Below are positions 10,367 through 19,420 of a stretch of 55,672 nt of DNA, in pieces. Source of the stretch: an uncultured Granulosicoccaceae bacterium (GTDB taxonomy: Bacteria > Pseudomonadota > Gammaproteobacteria > Granulosicoccales > Granulosicoccaceae). Numbering within the stretch: position 1 is the first letter of the stretch; every line of letters begins with the position of its first letter. The stretch spans positions 1-55,672 of the forward strand of contig CAKZVB010000103.1 in NCBI GenBank assembly GCA_937922015.1. Direction: 5' to 3'. The translations under genes and the position numbers were made by a program. The notes beneath the pieces are model-generated. The model had not been told where the DNA came from. It saw only the letters and a list, made by a program, of their open reading frames with translations, and did not search any database.

Positions 10367-11164
10367 CTAGACGTGTGAAACTTTCACCGCTGCAAAAGTC
10401 CGTATCATTGAATTAAACACGATAGGTGAAGCGGCGACTACGTTGCCGCTTTCAAACCATTTCTCGTCACCTTTCATGTCACCGATCAGCCCGCCGGCTT
10501 CGCGAACAATCAGCGCTCCGGCGGCGATATCCCATTTTTTGAGATTAAATTGCCAATAGCCGTCAAGTCGTCCGGCTGCCACATAGGCAAGCTCCAGAGC
10601 GGCGCTGCCTTGTCTGCGAACACCGGAAGCTGACTCACTAAAGGCATCAAAGGTTCTGCGATAGGCCCGGTAATCAGAGACGCCATCGCGGGCAAAGCCG
10701 GTACCCAGCAACGCAGATTCCATGGTGGTACTTTTGCTTACCCGCAATCGTTTGCCGTCAAGAGTGGCTCCTTCACCGCGAGTGGCGGTAAACAGCTCCT
10801 GACTGACCGGGTTGTAAATAACGGCTTGTTCTACTCTGCCGTGTTGTGCAGCGGCGATAGACACACAAAATGAAGGGTAGCCGTGCAGGTAGTTTTTGGT
10901 GCCGTCCAGCGGATCAATGTACCATTTGAACTCAGCGTCCGGGTTGCCGATTTCTCCGCCTTCTTCGCAGATAAACGCGTGGTCCGGGTACGATCTGGCC
11001 AGCGTGTTGACTATTTCAGCTTCAGTCAGTCGATCTATTTCAGAAACAAAGTCGTTTTGCCCTTTGGTTTCTATTTTGATTGAATCAAGTCTGTCCATGT
11101 GTTTTGTTAAAACACGACCACCGGCTCTGGCGGCGCGAACAGCAATGTTCATCATCGGGTGCAT
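10367..11164 (-). CDS. suhB: Inositol-1-monophosphatase family protein SuhB
   Basis: This 265-residue magnesium-dependent phosphatase carries the family motifs EEGG near residue 68, WYIDPLDGTKNYLHG near 82-96 and WDIAAGALIVREAGG near 215. In E. coli, SuhB also joins the rRNA antitermination complex. The gene is transcribed away from trmJ and starts 110 bases from it. suhB next to trmJ and isc genes is common in gammaproteobacteria. Confidence 0.95.
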   Translation of the reverse strand: MHPMMNIAVRAARAGGRVLTKHMDRLDSIKIETKGQNDFVSEIDRLTEAEIVNTLARSYPDHAFICEEGGEIGNPDAEFKWYIDPLDGTKNYLHGYPSFCVSIAAAQHGRVEQAVIYNPVSQELFTATRGEGATLDGKRLRVSKSTTMESALLGTGFARDGVSDYRAYRRTFDAFSESASGVRRQGSAALELAYVAAGRLDGYWQFNLKKWDIAAGALIVREAGGLIGDMKGDEKWFESGNVVAASPIVFNSMIRTFAAVKVSHV

Positions 11165-11274
11165 AAGTGATCCTAAAAAAACGGACTGGGCAAAAGCGCT
11201 AAGGATACCATTGTCTTCCGCTGCTTGTGGAAAACAGGCAGGTAATTTATTTCTATAGTGGCTAGCAGTGTGAA

Positions 11275-11991
11275 ATGACCAATATTAACTGTCGGTTTGT
11301 TCTTGTGGAGACTTCCCATCCGGGAAACATCGGCGCAGCGGCTCGGGCAATGAAAAACATGGGCCTGACTGATCTGGCGCTGGTCAGTCCCTGTGAGTAC
11401 AAAACCTATGAGTGCTATGCGCGTGCATCCGGTGCGGATGAATTGATTGATTCGGCAATAGTCTATCCGGACCTTGCTTCTGCAGTGGCAGACTCTCACG
11501 TCGTGATCGGCACCAGTGCGCGGCGGCGTTCACTGAACTGGCCGCAACTTTCCCCGCGTGAAGCTGCCGCTACAGCTGCTGGAATGACGGAGCAGGGTAA
11601 GACCAGTATTGTGTTCGGACGCGAGCGTTCCGGTTTGACCAATGAGGAGCTGGCGTTGTGTGCGTCCCTGTTGATTATTCCAACAGTGGAGGGGTTCAGC
11701 TCATTGAATGTTGCCGCTGCGGTGCAGGTAGTAGCCTACGAAATACAGTGTGCAGCGCTTGCCACCGAGTTCAATGAAATCAAGCCGGAGGACCTGCCTG
11801 CAGACCAGGCAGATCTGGAGCTTTTCTACGGTCACTTGTTTTCAGTCATGGAGAAAGTCGGCTACCACGATCCCTCCAATCCCCGGTTAATGTTGCCGCG
11901 AATGCGGAGACTGTTTAACCGCAGTGCGCCCAGTCGTCCTGAGTTGCAGCTGTTGCGCGGCTTTTTATCTGCAGTGGAAAAGAAAAAATGA
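11275..11991 (+). CDS. trmJ: tRNA (cytidine/uridine-2'-O)-methyltransferase TrmJ
   Basis: TrmJ methylates the 2'-OH of residue 32 in several tRNAs. The 238-residue SPOUT-fold protein has SHPGNIGAAARAMKNMG at residues 13-29 and GRERSGLTNEEL near 122, followed by the trefoil-knot segment SSLNVAAAVQVVAYE. It is the first gene on the plus strand after suhB, and cysE follows after a 137-base gap containing a promoter-like element. The trmJ-cysE-iscR order is typical of non-enteric gammaproteobacteria. Confidence 0.95.
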   Translation: MTNINCRFVLVETSHPGNIGAAARAMKNMGLTDLALVSPCEYKTYECYARASGADELIDSAIVYPDLASAVADSHVVIGTSARRRSLNWPQLSPREAAATAAGMTEQGKTSIVFGRERSGLTNEELALCASLLIIPTVEGFSSLNVAAAVQVVAYEIQCAALATEFNEIKPEDLPADQADLELFYGHLFSVMEKVGYHDPSNPRLMLPRMRRLFNRSAPSRPELQLLRGFLSAVEKKK

Positions 11992-12071
11992 TTTAAAATC
12001 AAGTGGATAGGTATTATTGACTTAAGCCAGGCCAAACCGGATTTAACAAATTTCAGGTTTGCCTATTTGTT

Positions 12072-12092
12072 TTATAAGAATAAGTCTTATAA
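12072..12092. promoter_or_regulatory. Palindrome overlapping a candidate cysE promoter -10 box
   Basis: Two perfect 8-base arms, TTATAAGA (12072-12079) and TCTTATAA (12085-12092), are separated by five bases. The right arm overlaps TATAAT at 12088-12093. A weak -35 candidate, TTTGTT, lies 16 bases upstream at 12066-12071. The cysE start codon follows 35 bases after the -10. The layout suggests a regulated promoter with an operator, but the regulator is not identifiable. Confidence 0.45.
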
Positions 12093-12128
12093 TACTTGAG
12101 TAATTTGATCGGATAAGGGCTTCAGCAA

Positions 12129-12938
12129 ATGCTGTCAAAAATTAAGGAGGATATCTATTGCGTTTTCGACCGTGATCCTGCGTCGCGAAATGTCTTTGAG
12201 ATTCTCACGACCTATCCGGGCACACATGCGTTGCTGATGCATCGCTGGGCGCATTTTCTTTGGGAAAAAAAGCTGAAGTTGCTGGCCCGGGCCTTTTCTT
12301 ATATCGGACGTTGGTTTACCGGCATAGAAATTCACCCCGGAGCGACTATCGGCCGACGTTTCTTTATTGATCACGGCACCGGTGTTGTTATTGGTGAGAC
12401 CGCTGAAATCGGAGATGACGTTACTCTTTATCACGGGGTCACGCTGGGTGGCACGTCCTGGCAAAAAGGTAAGCGGCACCCAACGGTGCTCGATAACGTC
12501 GTGGTTGGTGCCGGCGCTAAGATATTGGGGCCGATAACGGTAGGTGCGGATGCGCGGATTGGTTCCAACGCGGTGGTTCTTAAAGATGTCCCTCCCGGGG
12601 CAACCATGGTTGGCATCCCGGCGCGTGAAGTAACCAGAAAAACCTCTGCCGTGGAAGATCAGCGCAGGGCCACCGCGAATAAAATTGGATTCGATGCGTA
12701 TGGCGTGTCGGTAGATATGCCTGATCCAATGGTCGAGGCAATGAATAAGCTGCTTGATCATGTGCATAAAACGGACAGGCAGGTAGAAGAAATGCGCTGT
12801 GCGTTGCGCAAATTGGGTGAACACGTCGAATCAGTACAGCCACTCGAGCTCGATGAATGGATGGAGCAGTGTAAGAAGGACTGCGCTGAGCCGGTTGATG
12901 AAGCAACCGGGGCAAAGGTGGCAGTAACCTCGAATTGA
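12129..12938 (+). CDS. cysE: Serine O-acetyltransferase
   Basis: CysE makes O-acetylserine from serine and acetyl-CoA for cysteine synthesis, which also feeds sulfur to the IscS desulfurase encoded downstream. The 269-residue protein is the short bacterial form. An N-terminal helical domain contains HRWAHFLW, then a left-handed beta-helix of hexapeptide repeats runs from about residue 62 ([19 protein letters not shown]). The active-site segment [13 protein letters not shown] and the GIPAREV end are present. A ~95-residue tail after the hexapeptide core is predicted to be largely helical and poorly conserved. The adjacent iscR has its own promoter. Confidence 0.93.
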   Translation: MLSKIKEDIYCVFDRDPASRNVFEILTTYPGTHALLMHRWAHFLWEKKLKLLARAFSYIGRWFTGIEIHPGATIGRRFFIDHGTGVVIGETAEIGDDVTLYHGVTLGGTSWQKGKRHPTVLDNVVVGAGAKILGPITVGADARIGSNAVVLKDVPPGATMVGIPAREVTRKTSAVEDQRRATANKIGFDAYGVSVDMPDPMVEAMNKLLDHVHKTDRQVEEMRCALRKLGEHVESVQPLELDEWMEQCKKDCAEPVDEATGAKVAVTSN

Positions 12939-12969
12939 TATGGATTTCAATGTACTGAATAGGTCGGTA

Positions 12970-13001
12970 ATACTTGACTGAATTCGTAGGAGATGTACAC
13001 T
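12970..13001 (+). promoter_or_regulatory. iscR promoter with IscR type-1 binding site
   Basis: A -35 TTGACT (12974-12979) and a -10 TACACT (12996-13001) are spaced by 16 bases. The 25 bases at 12970-12994 match the remembered E. coli IscR type-1 consensus (ATASYYGACT-RWWWY-AGTCRRSTAT) at about 21 positions, with the left half perfect. The site overlaps the -35. Holo-IscR would therefore be expected to repress its own operon when iron-sulfur clusters are plentiful. The iscR ATG is 25 bases beyond the -10. Confidence 0.75.
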
Positions 13002-13026
13002 GGTGATAGAATTGAAAGGGTAATTC

Positions 13027-13539
13027 ATGAAGCTGACAACGAGAGGCAGGTACGCGGTTACAGCAATGTTGGATTTGGCCCTTCATTCGGACAACGGCCC
13101 GATTTCGCTGGCAGATATCTCAGCCAGACAGGAAATATCACTGTCGTACCTTGAGCAGCTGTTTTCACGATTGCGCAGGCACGAATTGGTGTCCAGTACT
13201 CGTGGGCCCGGCGGCGGCTACACACTGGCGCGACCTCTTGCTGAAGTGGCCGTTGCAGACATCGTGTTGGCGGTAAACGAGTCTGTCGATGCAACACAGT
13301 GTGGTGGTCAGAAAAATTGCCACCAACACGGACGGTGTCTGACCCATGATCTGTGGGAAAGTCTCAGTCAGCAGGTTGAAACTTTTTTAAAGGGCATATC
13401 CCTGCACGACCTGATCAACTGCGAACCGGTAAAGCGGGTTGCAGAGATACAAGACAACAGAGTGATTTTCCACAGTGGTGAGATTGTCAGCGGTGACATT
13501 GCCTCTGCTGAAATTCAGTCGTCGCAAACAACCAGTTAA
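13027..13539 (+). CDS. iscR: Fe-S cluster-sensing transcriptional regulator IscR
   Basis: This Rrf2-family regulator has 170 residues. A winged helix at the N-terminus (MKLTTRGRYAVTAMLDLA) is followed by the [2Fe-2S] ligands Cys92, Cys98, Cys104 and His107, at the same positions as in E. coli. The RGPGGGY wing is intact. It represses the isc operon in its cluster-bound form. It lies 28 bases upstream of iscS, just behind its own promoter and binding site. The C-terminal tail is variable in the family. Confidence 0.97.
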   Translation: MKLTTRGRYAVTAMLDLALHSDNGPISLADISARQEISLSYLEQLFSRLRRHELVSSTRGPGGGYTLARPLAEVAVADIVLAVNESVDATQCGGQKNCHQHGRCLTHDLWESLSQQVETFLKGISLHDLINCEPVKRVAEIQDNRVIFHSGEIVSGDIASAEIQSSQTTS

Positions 13540-13567
13540 GACTAAATTTAAGAGATAAGGATTAAAA

Positions 13568-14791
13568 GTGTCAAACCTCAATATACCGGTTTATCTGGAT
13601 TATTCAGCAACTACCCCAGTCGATGAGCGCGTAGCGAAAGCGATGACTGATTGCTTAACGCTTCAGGGCAACTTCGGTAACCCTGCATCACGCTCTCATG
13701 TCTTTGGATGGAAAGCGGAAGATGCTGTGGTAGAAGCGCGTAAGAATGTAGCTGACCTAATAGGTGCAAACCCGAAAGAGATTGTCTGGACATCGGGCGC
13801 TACCGAGTCAGATAACCTGGCGATTAAGGGTGCTGCACATTTCTACTCAAGTAAAGGTAAGCACATTATCACCGTTAAAACAGAGCATAAGGCTGTTCTG
13901 GATACCTGCCGCCAACTCGAGCGTGAAGGTTTTGAGGTGACTTATCTTGATCCTGAAGACAACGGCCTTGTCGATATTAACAAGCTTGCCGCCGCCATTC
14001 GCGACGATACAACCGTGGTCTCAGTGATGCACGTGAATAACGAAATCGGTGTTATTCAGGACATCGCAGCGATCGGTGCACTGACTCGATCGAAAGGCAT
14101 CATTTTTCATGTAGATGCGGCTCAAAGTCCCGGTAAAGTGGCTATCGATGTAAACGCCATGAATGTTGACCTGATGTCTCTGTGTGCTCACAAGGTATAT
14201 GGCCCGAAAGGTATCGGTGCGCTGTACGTCAGACGCAAGCCACGTGTGCGAATTGAAGCGCAAATTCATGGTGGTGGTCATGAGCGTGGTATGCGTTCGG
14301 GCACTCTTGCGACACATCAGATTGTTGGTATGGGTGAGTCCTTTCGTATAGCTCATGAAGAAATGGACGTCGAAAATGCCCGGGTTGAAGCCCTGCGGGA
14401 CAGGCTCTACAACGGTCTCAAGGATATGGAAGAGGTCTACGTGAATGGCGATCTGGAACAGCGTATACCGGGCAATTTAAATATCAGTTTTAATTTTGTT
14501 GAAGGCGAAAGTCTAATGATGTCACTTAAAGACATTGCTGTGTCCAGCGGATCAGCGTGTACCAGTGATAGTCTCGAGCCTTCATATGTACTTCGTGCGC
14601 TGGGGCGCAATGACGAGCTTGCTCATAGCTCGTTGCGTTTTACGCTCGGCCGTTTTACGACACCTGAAGAAGTTGACTTCACCATTGCGGAAGTGCGCAA
14701 AGCGGTGGAGAAACTTCGCGATTTATCACCACTGTGGGATATGTTTAAAGACGGTGTTGATCTTGATTCCGTGCAGTGGGCTGCACACTAG
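13568..14791 (+). CDS. iscS: Cysteine desulfurase IscS
   Basis: IscS is a PLP enzyme that takes sulfur from cysteine and passes it to IscU, TusA and others. The 407-residue protein has the PLP lysine in [12 protein letters not shown] near residue 208 and the persulfide cysteine in SSGSACTS near residue 330. The GTG at 13568 lies behind an AAGGA ribosome binding site and gives the normal N-terminus ([16 protein letters not shown]). It is the second gene of the isc operon. Confidence 0.97.
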   Translation: MSNLNIPVYLDYSATTPVDERVAKAMTDCLTLQGNFGNPASRSHVFGWKAEDAVVEARKNVADLIGANPKEIVWTSGATESDNLAIKGAAHFYSSKGKHIITVKTEHKAVLDTCRQLEREGFEVTYLDPEDNGLVDINKLAAAIRDDTTVVSVMHVNNEIGVIQDIAAIGALTRSKGIIFHVDAAQSPGKVAIDVNAMNVDLMSLCAHKVYGPKGIGALYVRRKPRVRIEAQIHGGGHERGMRSGTLATHQIVGMGESFRIAHEEMDVENARVEALRDRLYNGLKDMEEVYVNGDLEQRIPGNLNISFNFVEGESLMMSLKDIAVSSGSACTSDSLEPSYVLRALGRNDELAHSSLRFTLGRFTTPEEVDFTIAEVRKAVEKLRDLSPLWDMFKDGVDLDSVQWAAH

Positions 14792-14835
14792 ATTTTTTAA
14801 AAACGAAAGTTTTTCTAACTACATAGGACAATCTG

Positions 14836-15249
14836 ATGGCTTATAGCGACAAAGTAATTGATCATTACGAAAACCCACGCAACGTTGGCAAAATGGATGC
14901 GGACGACCAGAACGTAGGAACCGGCATGGTTGGCGCACCGGCGTGTGGTGACGTTATGCGATTGCAAATCAAGGTAGACGACAACGGTGTGATCGAAGAC
15001 GCCAAGTTTAAAACCTACGGCTGTGGTTCGGCTATCGCATCATCTTCTCTGGTGACTGAAATGGTCAAAGGCAAAACACTTGACGAAGCCGCTGCGATTA
15101 AGAATATGGAAATCGTTGAAGAGCTGGCACTGCCTCCGGTAAAGATTCACTGTTCTGTTCTGGCGGAAGATGCGATTGCTGCGGCGATAGCTGATTTACG
15201 CGAAAAGCGTGGTGAAACTGCACCAGCAAAGGCTGAGTCTGCAGCTTGA
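14836..15249 (+). CDS. iscU: Iron-sulfur cluster scaffold protein IscU
   Basis: This 137-residue scaffold assembles new [2Fe-2S] clusters. The ligands Cys37, Asp39, Cys63, His105 and Cys106 are all in place. The HscA-binding loop LPPVK is at residues 99-103, just before the third cysteine. The C-terminus has ~9 residues of Ala-rich sequence beyond the E. coli length (128). It lies 44 bases after iscS. Confidence 0.97.
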   Translation: MAYSDKVIDHYENPRNVGKMDADDQNVGTGMVGAPACGDVMRLQIKVDDNGVIEDAKFKTYGCGSAIASSSLVTEMVKGKTLDEAAAIKNMEIVEELALPPVKIHCSVLAEDAIAAAIADLREKRGETAPAKAESAA

Positions 15250-15301
15250 AGTTGAAGCAGCACTGAGTGCTGCTTTACCTATCGGTGCGAAAGAGACCTA
15301 C

Positions 15302-15625
15302 ATGGCTATTACTCTGACAGACGCGGCAGCTGACCGCGTTAAGACCTTTATGGACAACCGCGGTAAAGGCATCGGGTTACGACTGGCTGTGCGTACCACC
15401 GGTTGTTCCGGTATGGCTTACGTGCTTGAGTTCGCCGATGAGCTCGACCAGAGCGATGTAGTGTTCGAAGACAACGATGTGAAGGTTATTGTTGACCCGA
15501 AAAGTCTTGTGTATCTTGACGGCACCGAGCTCGATTTTGGTAAGGAGGGTTTGAACGAAGGTTTTAAGTTCAACAATCCTAATGTTAAAGACGAATGTGG
15601 TTGTGGCGAAAGTTTTAAAGTCTGA
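15302..15625 (+). CDS. iscA: Iron-sulfur cluster assembly protein IscA
   Basis: This A-type cluster carrier has 107 residues, the usual IscA length. The three conserved cysteines are Cys35 (GCSGM) and Cys99/Cys101 (CGCG). The frame is open for 31 codons upstream of the ATG at 15302, but homology begins at MAITLT and no earlier ATG fits. The gene sits 52 bases after iscU and 23 bases before hscB. Confidence 0.95.
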   Translation: MAITLTDAAADRVKTFMDNRGKGIGLRLAVRTTGCSGMAYVLEFADELDQSDVVFEDNDVKVIVDPKSLVYLDGTELDFGKEGLNEGFKFNNPNVKDECGCGESFKV

Positions 15626-15648
15626 TAACACCAAAGATATATAGCGCA

Positions 15649-16203
15649 TTGGAAACTCATTCCTTCAATCTGCGACAAAACTATTTTGAGCTGTTTGATC
15701 TGGCAGTTGCCAGTCAGCCTGACCTCTCTGAGTTGCGCGCAAAATATATGGTGTTGCAACGGCAGTATCACCCGGATAAATTCGCCTCGGCGGATGACCA
15801 GCAGCGCCGTCAGGCAGTGCAAATTGCATCGTTTGTAAATCAGGCCCACCAGACCCTGTCAGATCCACTTAAGTGTGCAGAGTATTGTTTGCAGCTACAG
15901 GGAGTGAGTGTTGATTCAGAAACGGATGCGAAAATGGATCCGATGTTTCTGATGGAACAAATGGAGTGGCGTGAAGCGCTCGAAGACATTGATTCATCAG
16001 ATTCTGCCGCGTTTGATAAGCTTGAGAAGCTGCGCACTGATATAGACGCCAGTACCCACGCCATAGCGCAACAGGTGGCAGCTCAGCTGGAATCACAAGA
16101 TACAGCAAGTGCCAGAGACGGTATTCGCAAGTGGCAGTTTTTATCGAAGTTGTACAGCGAGGCGGAGTCTTTGGAAGCCCGGCTGGATGACGAGGCCGGT
16201 TAA
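15649..16203 (+). CDS. hscB: Fe-S biogenesis co-chaperone HscB
   Basis: HscB is a J-domain protein that delivers IscU to the HscA chaperone. The 184-residue protein has an N-terminal J domain with the HPD motif at residues 41-43 and a C-terminal helical IscU-binding part. The only usable start in front of the J domain is a TTG at 15649, with no strong ribosome binding site, so translation may depend on coupling to iscA. The stop codon overlaps the ATG of a 19-codon ORF that leads up to hscA. Confidence 0.94.
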   Translation: METHSFNLRQNYFELFDLAVASQPDLSELRAKYMVLQRQYHPDKFASADDQQRRQAVQIASFVNQAHQTLSDPLKCAEYCLQLQGVSVDSETDAKMDPMFLMEQMEWREALEDIDSSDSAAFDKLEKLRTDIDASTHAIAQQVAAQLESQDTASARDGIRKWQFLSKLYSEAESLEARLDDEAG

Positions 16204-16262
16204 TGCTGACGGAAAATACAAACAATTGCTCGCAATCTCATTCGAAACACAAGGGTTCTTAA
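16203..16262 (+). other. 19-codon ORF bridging hscB and hscA
   Basis: An ATG overlaps the hscB stop codon (TAATG). The reading frame runs 19 codons and ends in TAA directly against the GTG of hscA. It has no recognisable product. It may only keep ribosomes on the message so they reinitiate at hscA. An AAGGG motif near its end serves as the hscA ribosome binding site. Confidence 0.35.
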
Positions 16263-18155
16263 GTGGCACTGCTACAAATTTCAGAGCCGGGTCAGGCAAC
16301 TGCTCCACACCAGCACAGGCTGGCTGCGGGTATTGATCTTGGTACCACTAACTCGCTGGTGGCCACTGTGCGCAGTAGTTTGCCAACTGTGCTGGCAGAT
16401 AAAAATGGCGAGGTTATTTTGCCGTCGGTGGTCCGCTACGACGAAAATGGTGTCAGCAGTGTGGGCCGTGAGGCCAGAGAACTGGCGGCAAGCGATCCGT
16501 TTAACACGATTAGTTCGGTAAAACGACTGATCGGCTTAAGCGCCGAAGATATAGCAGCTTCTGCAAGCGGCATGATGTTCAGGTTTGAGCAAACTGACTC
16601 TTCAGTACCGCGGCTACTCACCAGTGCCGGTGCCAAAACGGCGATAGAAGTGTCAGCTGAAATATTGAAAGAACTGAACCACAGAGCACAGCAGTCGCTC
16701 GGGGGTGAGTTGACAGGTGTGGTGATTACTGTGCCTGCGTATTTTGATGATACACAACGCCAGGCAACCAAGGATGCAGCTCAACTTGCCGGTCTGAATG
16801 TGTTCAGGCTGGTAAATGAACCAACAGCGGCGGCCATAGCATACGGGCTTGACCAGCAAGAGCAGGATACCACTATCGCGGTCTACGATCTCGGTGGTGG
16901 CACGTTTGATATATCTATTCTGCGGTTAGAGCGCGGTGTTTTCGAAGTGCTGTCGACTGCCGGAGACACAGCGCTTGGCGGGGATGATATGGATCAGGCT
17001 ATTGTTGACTGGATGTTGGAGTCGTCAAACCTGTCCGTCGATCAGGATGCAGGCCTGCAGCGCTATTTACTGGATAACGCCAGGCAGGCCAAGCATGTGC
17101 TTAGCGACGCCCCGGTTGCTGAAATAAGCCTGTCACGGGGTGATTTCGATTGGTCCGGAAGTTTATCCAAAGAAACCTTTGAAAACTTACTGGAGCCTAT
17201 AATCGCCAAAACGCTCGCCTCATGCAGGCGTGCACTGCGAGATGCAAAGCTGGATAAGAAATCCATTGAAAATGTAGTGATGGTTGGTGGTTCGACTCGC
17301 ATACCGATTGTGCGCCGGAAGATCAGTGAGTTTTTTGCGCGTGAAGTGCTGACTGATATTGATCCCGATCAGGTGGTGGCTATCGGTGCGGCGGTGCAGG
17401 CAGACATACTTGCTGGTAACAAGCCGGACAGCGATATGTTATTGCTGGATGTTGTGCCATTATCGCTTGGCATTGAAACCATGGGTGGCCTCACGGAACA
17501 CATTATTCCGCGTAACACCACTATACCGGTTGCGAGAGCGCAGGAATTTACTACCTACAAAGATGGTCAGTCGGCGATGGCTTTGCACGTTGTGCAGGGT
17601 GAGCGCGATCTGGTGCAGGATTGCCGATCACTCGGGAGATTTGAACTGCGTGGTATACCGCCAATGGTCGCAGGTCAGGCAAGGATTGTGGTTACTTTTC
17701 AGGTCGATGCAGATGGCTTGTTAACGGTAAGCGCTACGGAGCAGACCAGCGGTGTTGCAGCAGAAGTGCATATCAAGCCATCATACGGTTTGTCTGACAA
17801 TGAAATCGAGAAGATGATTGTCGACTCTATGGAAAACGCTGAAACAGATGTGCGTACCCGCATGTTACAGGAACAGCGAGTTGAGGCTGATCGCACCATA
17901 GTAGCGCTCGATGCCGCCATGCAGCGAGACGCCGATGAATTTCTGAACAATGAAGAAAAAGACACCATACTGAAAGCGCGAGCGAACGTTTTAAGCACGC
18001 GCGAAAGTGACGACAGCGAGGCCATTAAGCAATCTTTACATGCGCTCGAGGCTGTTAGTGAGATATACGTGTCGCGCCGGATGAACGCTTCAGTAGGGGC
18101 GACGATGCGCGGCAAAAAACTTAGCAATTACGACAAACAGGATACTGCTTCTTAA
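16263..18155 (+). CDS. hscA: Fe-S protein assembly chaperone HscA
   Basis: HscA is a specialised Hsp70 that uses ATP to help IscU release its cluster. The 630-residue protein has the nucleotide-binding motifs GIDLGTTNSLVA near residue 23, VYDLGGGTFDIS near 210 and VGGSTRIP near 342, then a substrate-binding part with VVPLSLGIETMGG near 402. It starts at GTG with AAGGG seven bases before it. The stop codon is immediately followed by the fdx ATG, so the two are probably translationally coupled. The length is slightly above E. coli HscA (616). Confidence 0.96.
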   Translation: MALLQISEPGQATAPHQHRLAAGIDLGTTNSLVATVRSSLPTVLADKNGEVILPSVVRYDENGVSSVGREARELAASDPFNTISSVKRLIGLSAEDIAASASGMMFRFEQTDSSVPRLLTSAGAKTAIEVSAEILKELNHRAQQSLGGELTGVVITVPAYFDDTQRQATKDAAQLAGLNVFRLVNEPTAAAIAYGLDQQEQDTTIAVYDLGGGTFDISILRLERGVFEVLSTAGDTALGGDDMDQAIVDWMLESSNLSVDQDAGLQRYLLDNARQAKHVLSDAPVAEISLSRGDFDWSGSLSKETFENLLEPIIAKTLASCRRALRDAKLDKKSIENVVMVGGSTRIPIVRRKISEFFAREVLTDIDPDQVVAIGAAVQADILAGNKPDSDMLLLDVVPLSLGIETMGGLTEHIIPRNTTIPVARAQEFTTYKDGQSAMALHVVQGERDLVQDCRSLGRFELRGIPPMVAGQARIVVTFQVDADGLLTVSATEQTSGVAAEVHIKPSYGLSDNEIEKMIVDSMENAETDVRTRMLQEQRVEADRTIVALDAAMQRDADEFLNNEEKDTILKARANVLSTRESDDSEAIKQSLHALEAVSEIYVSRRMNASVGATMRGKKLSNYDKQDTAS

Positions 18156-18494
18156 ATGCCAAAAATTACTGTACAACCGCATGCGGAAATTTGTCCCGAG
18201 GGCATGGTGCTGGAAGCTGAGCAAGGAGTTTCAATTTGCGATGCTTTATTGGCCGCACACATCCACATTGAACACGCCTGCGAAAAATCATGTGCCTGCA
18301 CTACCTGTCATGTTCACGTCCGTGAGGGGATAGAATCTCTTGATGAAGCCAGTGAGCTTGAAGAGGACTACCTGGATAAAGCCTGGGGTGTCGATCCAGT
18401 TTCTCGTCTGAGTTGCCAGGCACTGATTGAAGACAAAGATCTGGTTGTTGAGATACCCAAATACACAATCAATATGGTTTCTGAAAATCACTAA
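18156..18494 (+). CDS. fdx: ISC-system [2Fe-2S] ferredoxin
   Basis: This 112-residue adrenodoxin-type ferredoxin supplies electrons for cluster assembly. The ligands Cys42, Cys48, Cys51 and Cys87 match E. coli Fdx exactly. The acidic C-terminal half (SELEEDYLDKAWGV) is typical of the Isc member. It follows hscA with no gap. Confidence 0.97.
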   Translation: MPKITVQPHAEICPEGMVLEAEQGVSICDALLAAHIHIEHACEKSCACTTCHVHVREGIESLDEASELEEDYLDKAWGVDPVSRLSCQALIEDKDLVVEIPKYTINMVSENH

Positions 18495-18532
18495 CCCGGT
18501 GTTATCGCCTTTATCTTCTGGAGCGTCTTAAT

Positions 18533-18736
18533 ATGGCCCTGAAATGGACGGATGTGCTGGAAATAGCCATTCAGTTGGATGAAGGTCATCCGGATGTCGA
18601 TCCGCAGTTGATCCGATTTACTGATCTTCACGCGTGGGTAACCGCGCTTGATGAGTTTGACGACGATCCGCAGAAATCGAATGAAAAAATACTGGAAGCT
18701 ATTCAAATGACCTGGATAGAAGAACGCGAAGACTAG
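18533..18736 (+). CDS. iscX: Fe-S assembly protein IscX
   Basis: This 67-residue acidic protein is the last gene of the isc operon. It matches the IscX family from KWTDVLEIAIQL to the C-terminus, including the conserved DLHAWV segment near residue 30-36. IscX binds IscS and tunes cluster synthesis. A GGAG ribosome binding site lies 11 bases before the ATG. No intrinsic terminator was seen directly after it. Confidence 0.95.
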   Translation: MALKWTDVLEIAIQLDEGHPDVDPQLIRFTDLHAWVTALDEFDDDPQKSNEKILEAIQMTWIEERED

Positions 18737-18869
18737 ATAAATTTTTGCAGAGCTGGATACCTCGCTAAATCAGGCTATGCTATAGGCGATCACGGTTGGT
18801 TTTTCGGTGGATTTCTGCATTATTCTGGTGAAATTAATCCACAAATGCGAAAATGAAAGAAGAGAGTGT

Positions 18870-18898
18870 TTGACGGGGATCGGTAGCACGCGTAGACT
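18870..18898 (+). promoter_or_regulatory. Promoter of the tRNA cluster
   Basis: TTGACG (18870-18875) and TAGACT (18893-18898) are separated by 17 bases, a near-consensus sigma-70 promoter. A C/G-rich stretch (CGCGTCCC) follows the -10, as in stringently controlled stable-RNA promoters. The first tRNA begins about 35 bases beyond the expected start point. Confidence 0.7.
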
Positions 18899-18939
18899 CG
18901 CGTCCCTTGAGTTGCCGGAATTTCTGGCAAGTTTGAAAT

Positions 18940-19016
18940 CGGGGCATAGCGCAGCCTGGTAGCGCATCTGCTTTGGGAGCAGAGGGTCGCAGGTTCGAAT
19001 CCTGCTGCCCCGACCA
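18940..19016 (+). tRNA. tRNA-Pro(TGG)
   Basis: The cloverleaf is complete: acceptor CGGGGCA/TGCCCCG, anticodon stem TCTGC/GCAGA around loop TTTGGGA (anticodon TGG), T-loop GGTTCGAAT and an encoded CCA. It is the first of four tRNAs in the order Pro-Arg-His-Leu. Confidence 0.97.
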
Positions 19017-19068
19017 ATTTACCGCACTTCGCGGACCAACCAGAGTCCGGCTAATCGGGAAGATTAAT

Positions 19069-19145
19069 GCGCCCGTAGCTCATTTGGATAGAGCATCGGC
19101 CTTCTAAGCCGAGGGTAGCAGGTTCGAATCCTGCCGGGCGTGCCA
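19069..19145 (+). tRNA. tRNA-Arg(TCT)
   Basis: Acceptor GCGCCCG pairs with CGGGCGT. The anticodon stem TCGGC/GCCGA holds loop CTTCTAA (anticodon TCT, reads AGA/AGG). CCA is encoded. It lies 52 bases after tRNA-Pro. Confidence 0.97.
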
Positions 19146-19219
19146 TTTTCCATGATCAGGCATATCTGTGATGGTTCTGGTCAGTGAAAGTGCATATTGG
19201 CAGTCATTAAGGTTTCAGT

Positions 19220-19296
19220 GGTGGGCGTAGCTCAGTTGGTAGAGCGCAGGATTGTGATTCCTGTGGTCGTGGGTTCAAATCCCATCGTCCACCCCA
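19220..19296 (+). tRNA. tRNA-His(GTG)
   Basis: Acceptor GTGGGCG pairs with CGTCCAC. The encoded G at 19220 is the histidine-specific G-1 and faces C73. The anticodon loop TTGTGAT gives anticodon GTG. CCA is encoded. Confidence 0.97.
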
Positions 19297-19420
19297 CTTT
19301 AATATCTTGGTTGGTTGAAACGGTGGCCGGGATTCGGCGCTGTTCAAAAAATCGTGAGACATTACAGCTATTCCACTGGTTACTGTATCAATGGATGCTT
19401 TATAATGGGCGATTACACAT

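Noticed and set aside
12011..12035. Possible second IscR type-1 site upstream of cysE
   Set aside because: Only the central GACT and a few flanking bases match; the right half fails, so the resemblance is probably chance.
12144..12160. Strong AAGGAGG ribosome-binding-like motif inside cysE
   Set aside because: The TTG after it is out of frame, and the bases simply encode Lys-Glu-Asp in cysE.
12135..12824. Long minus-strand reading frame (229 codons) opposite cysE
   Set aside because: It lies wholly within cysE, has no recognisable domain and is rich in His/Arg as expected of an antisense frame.
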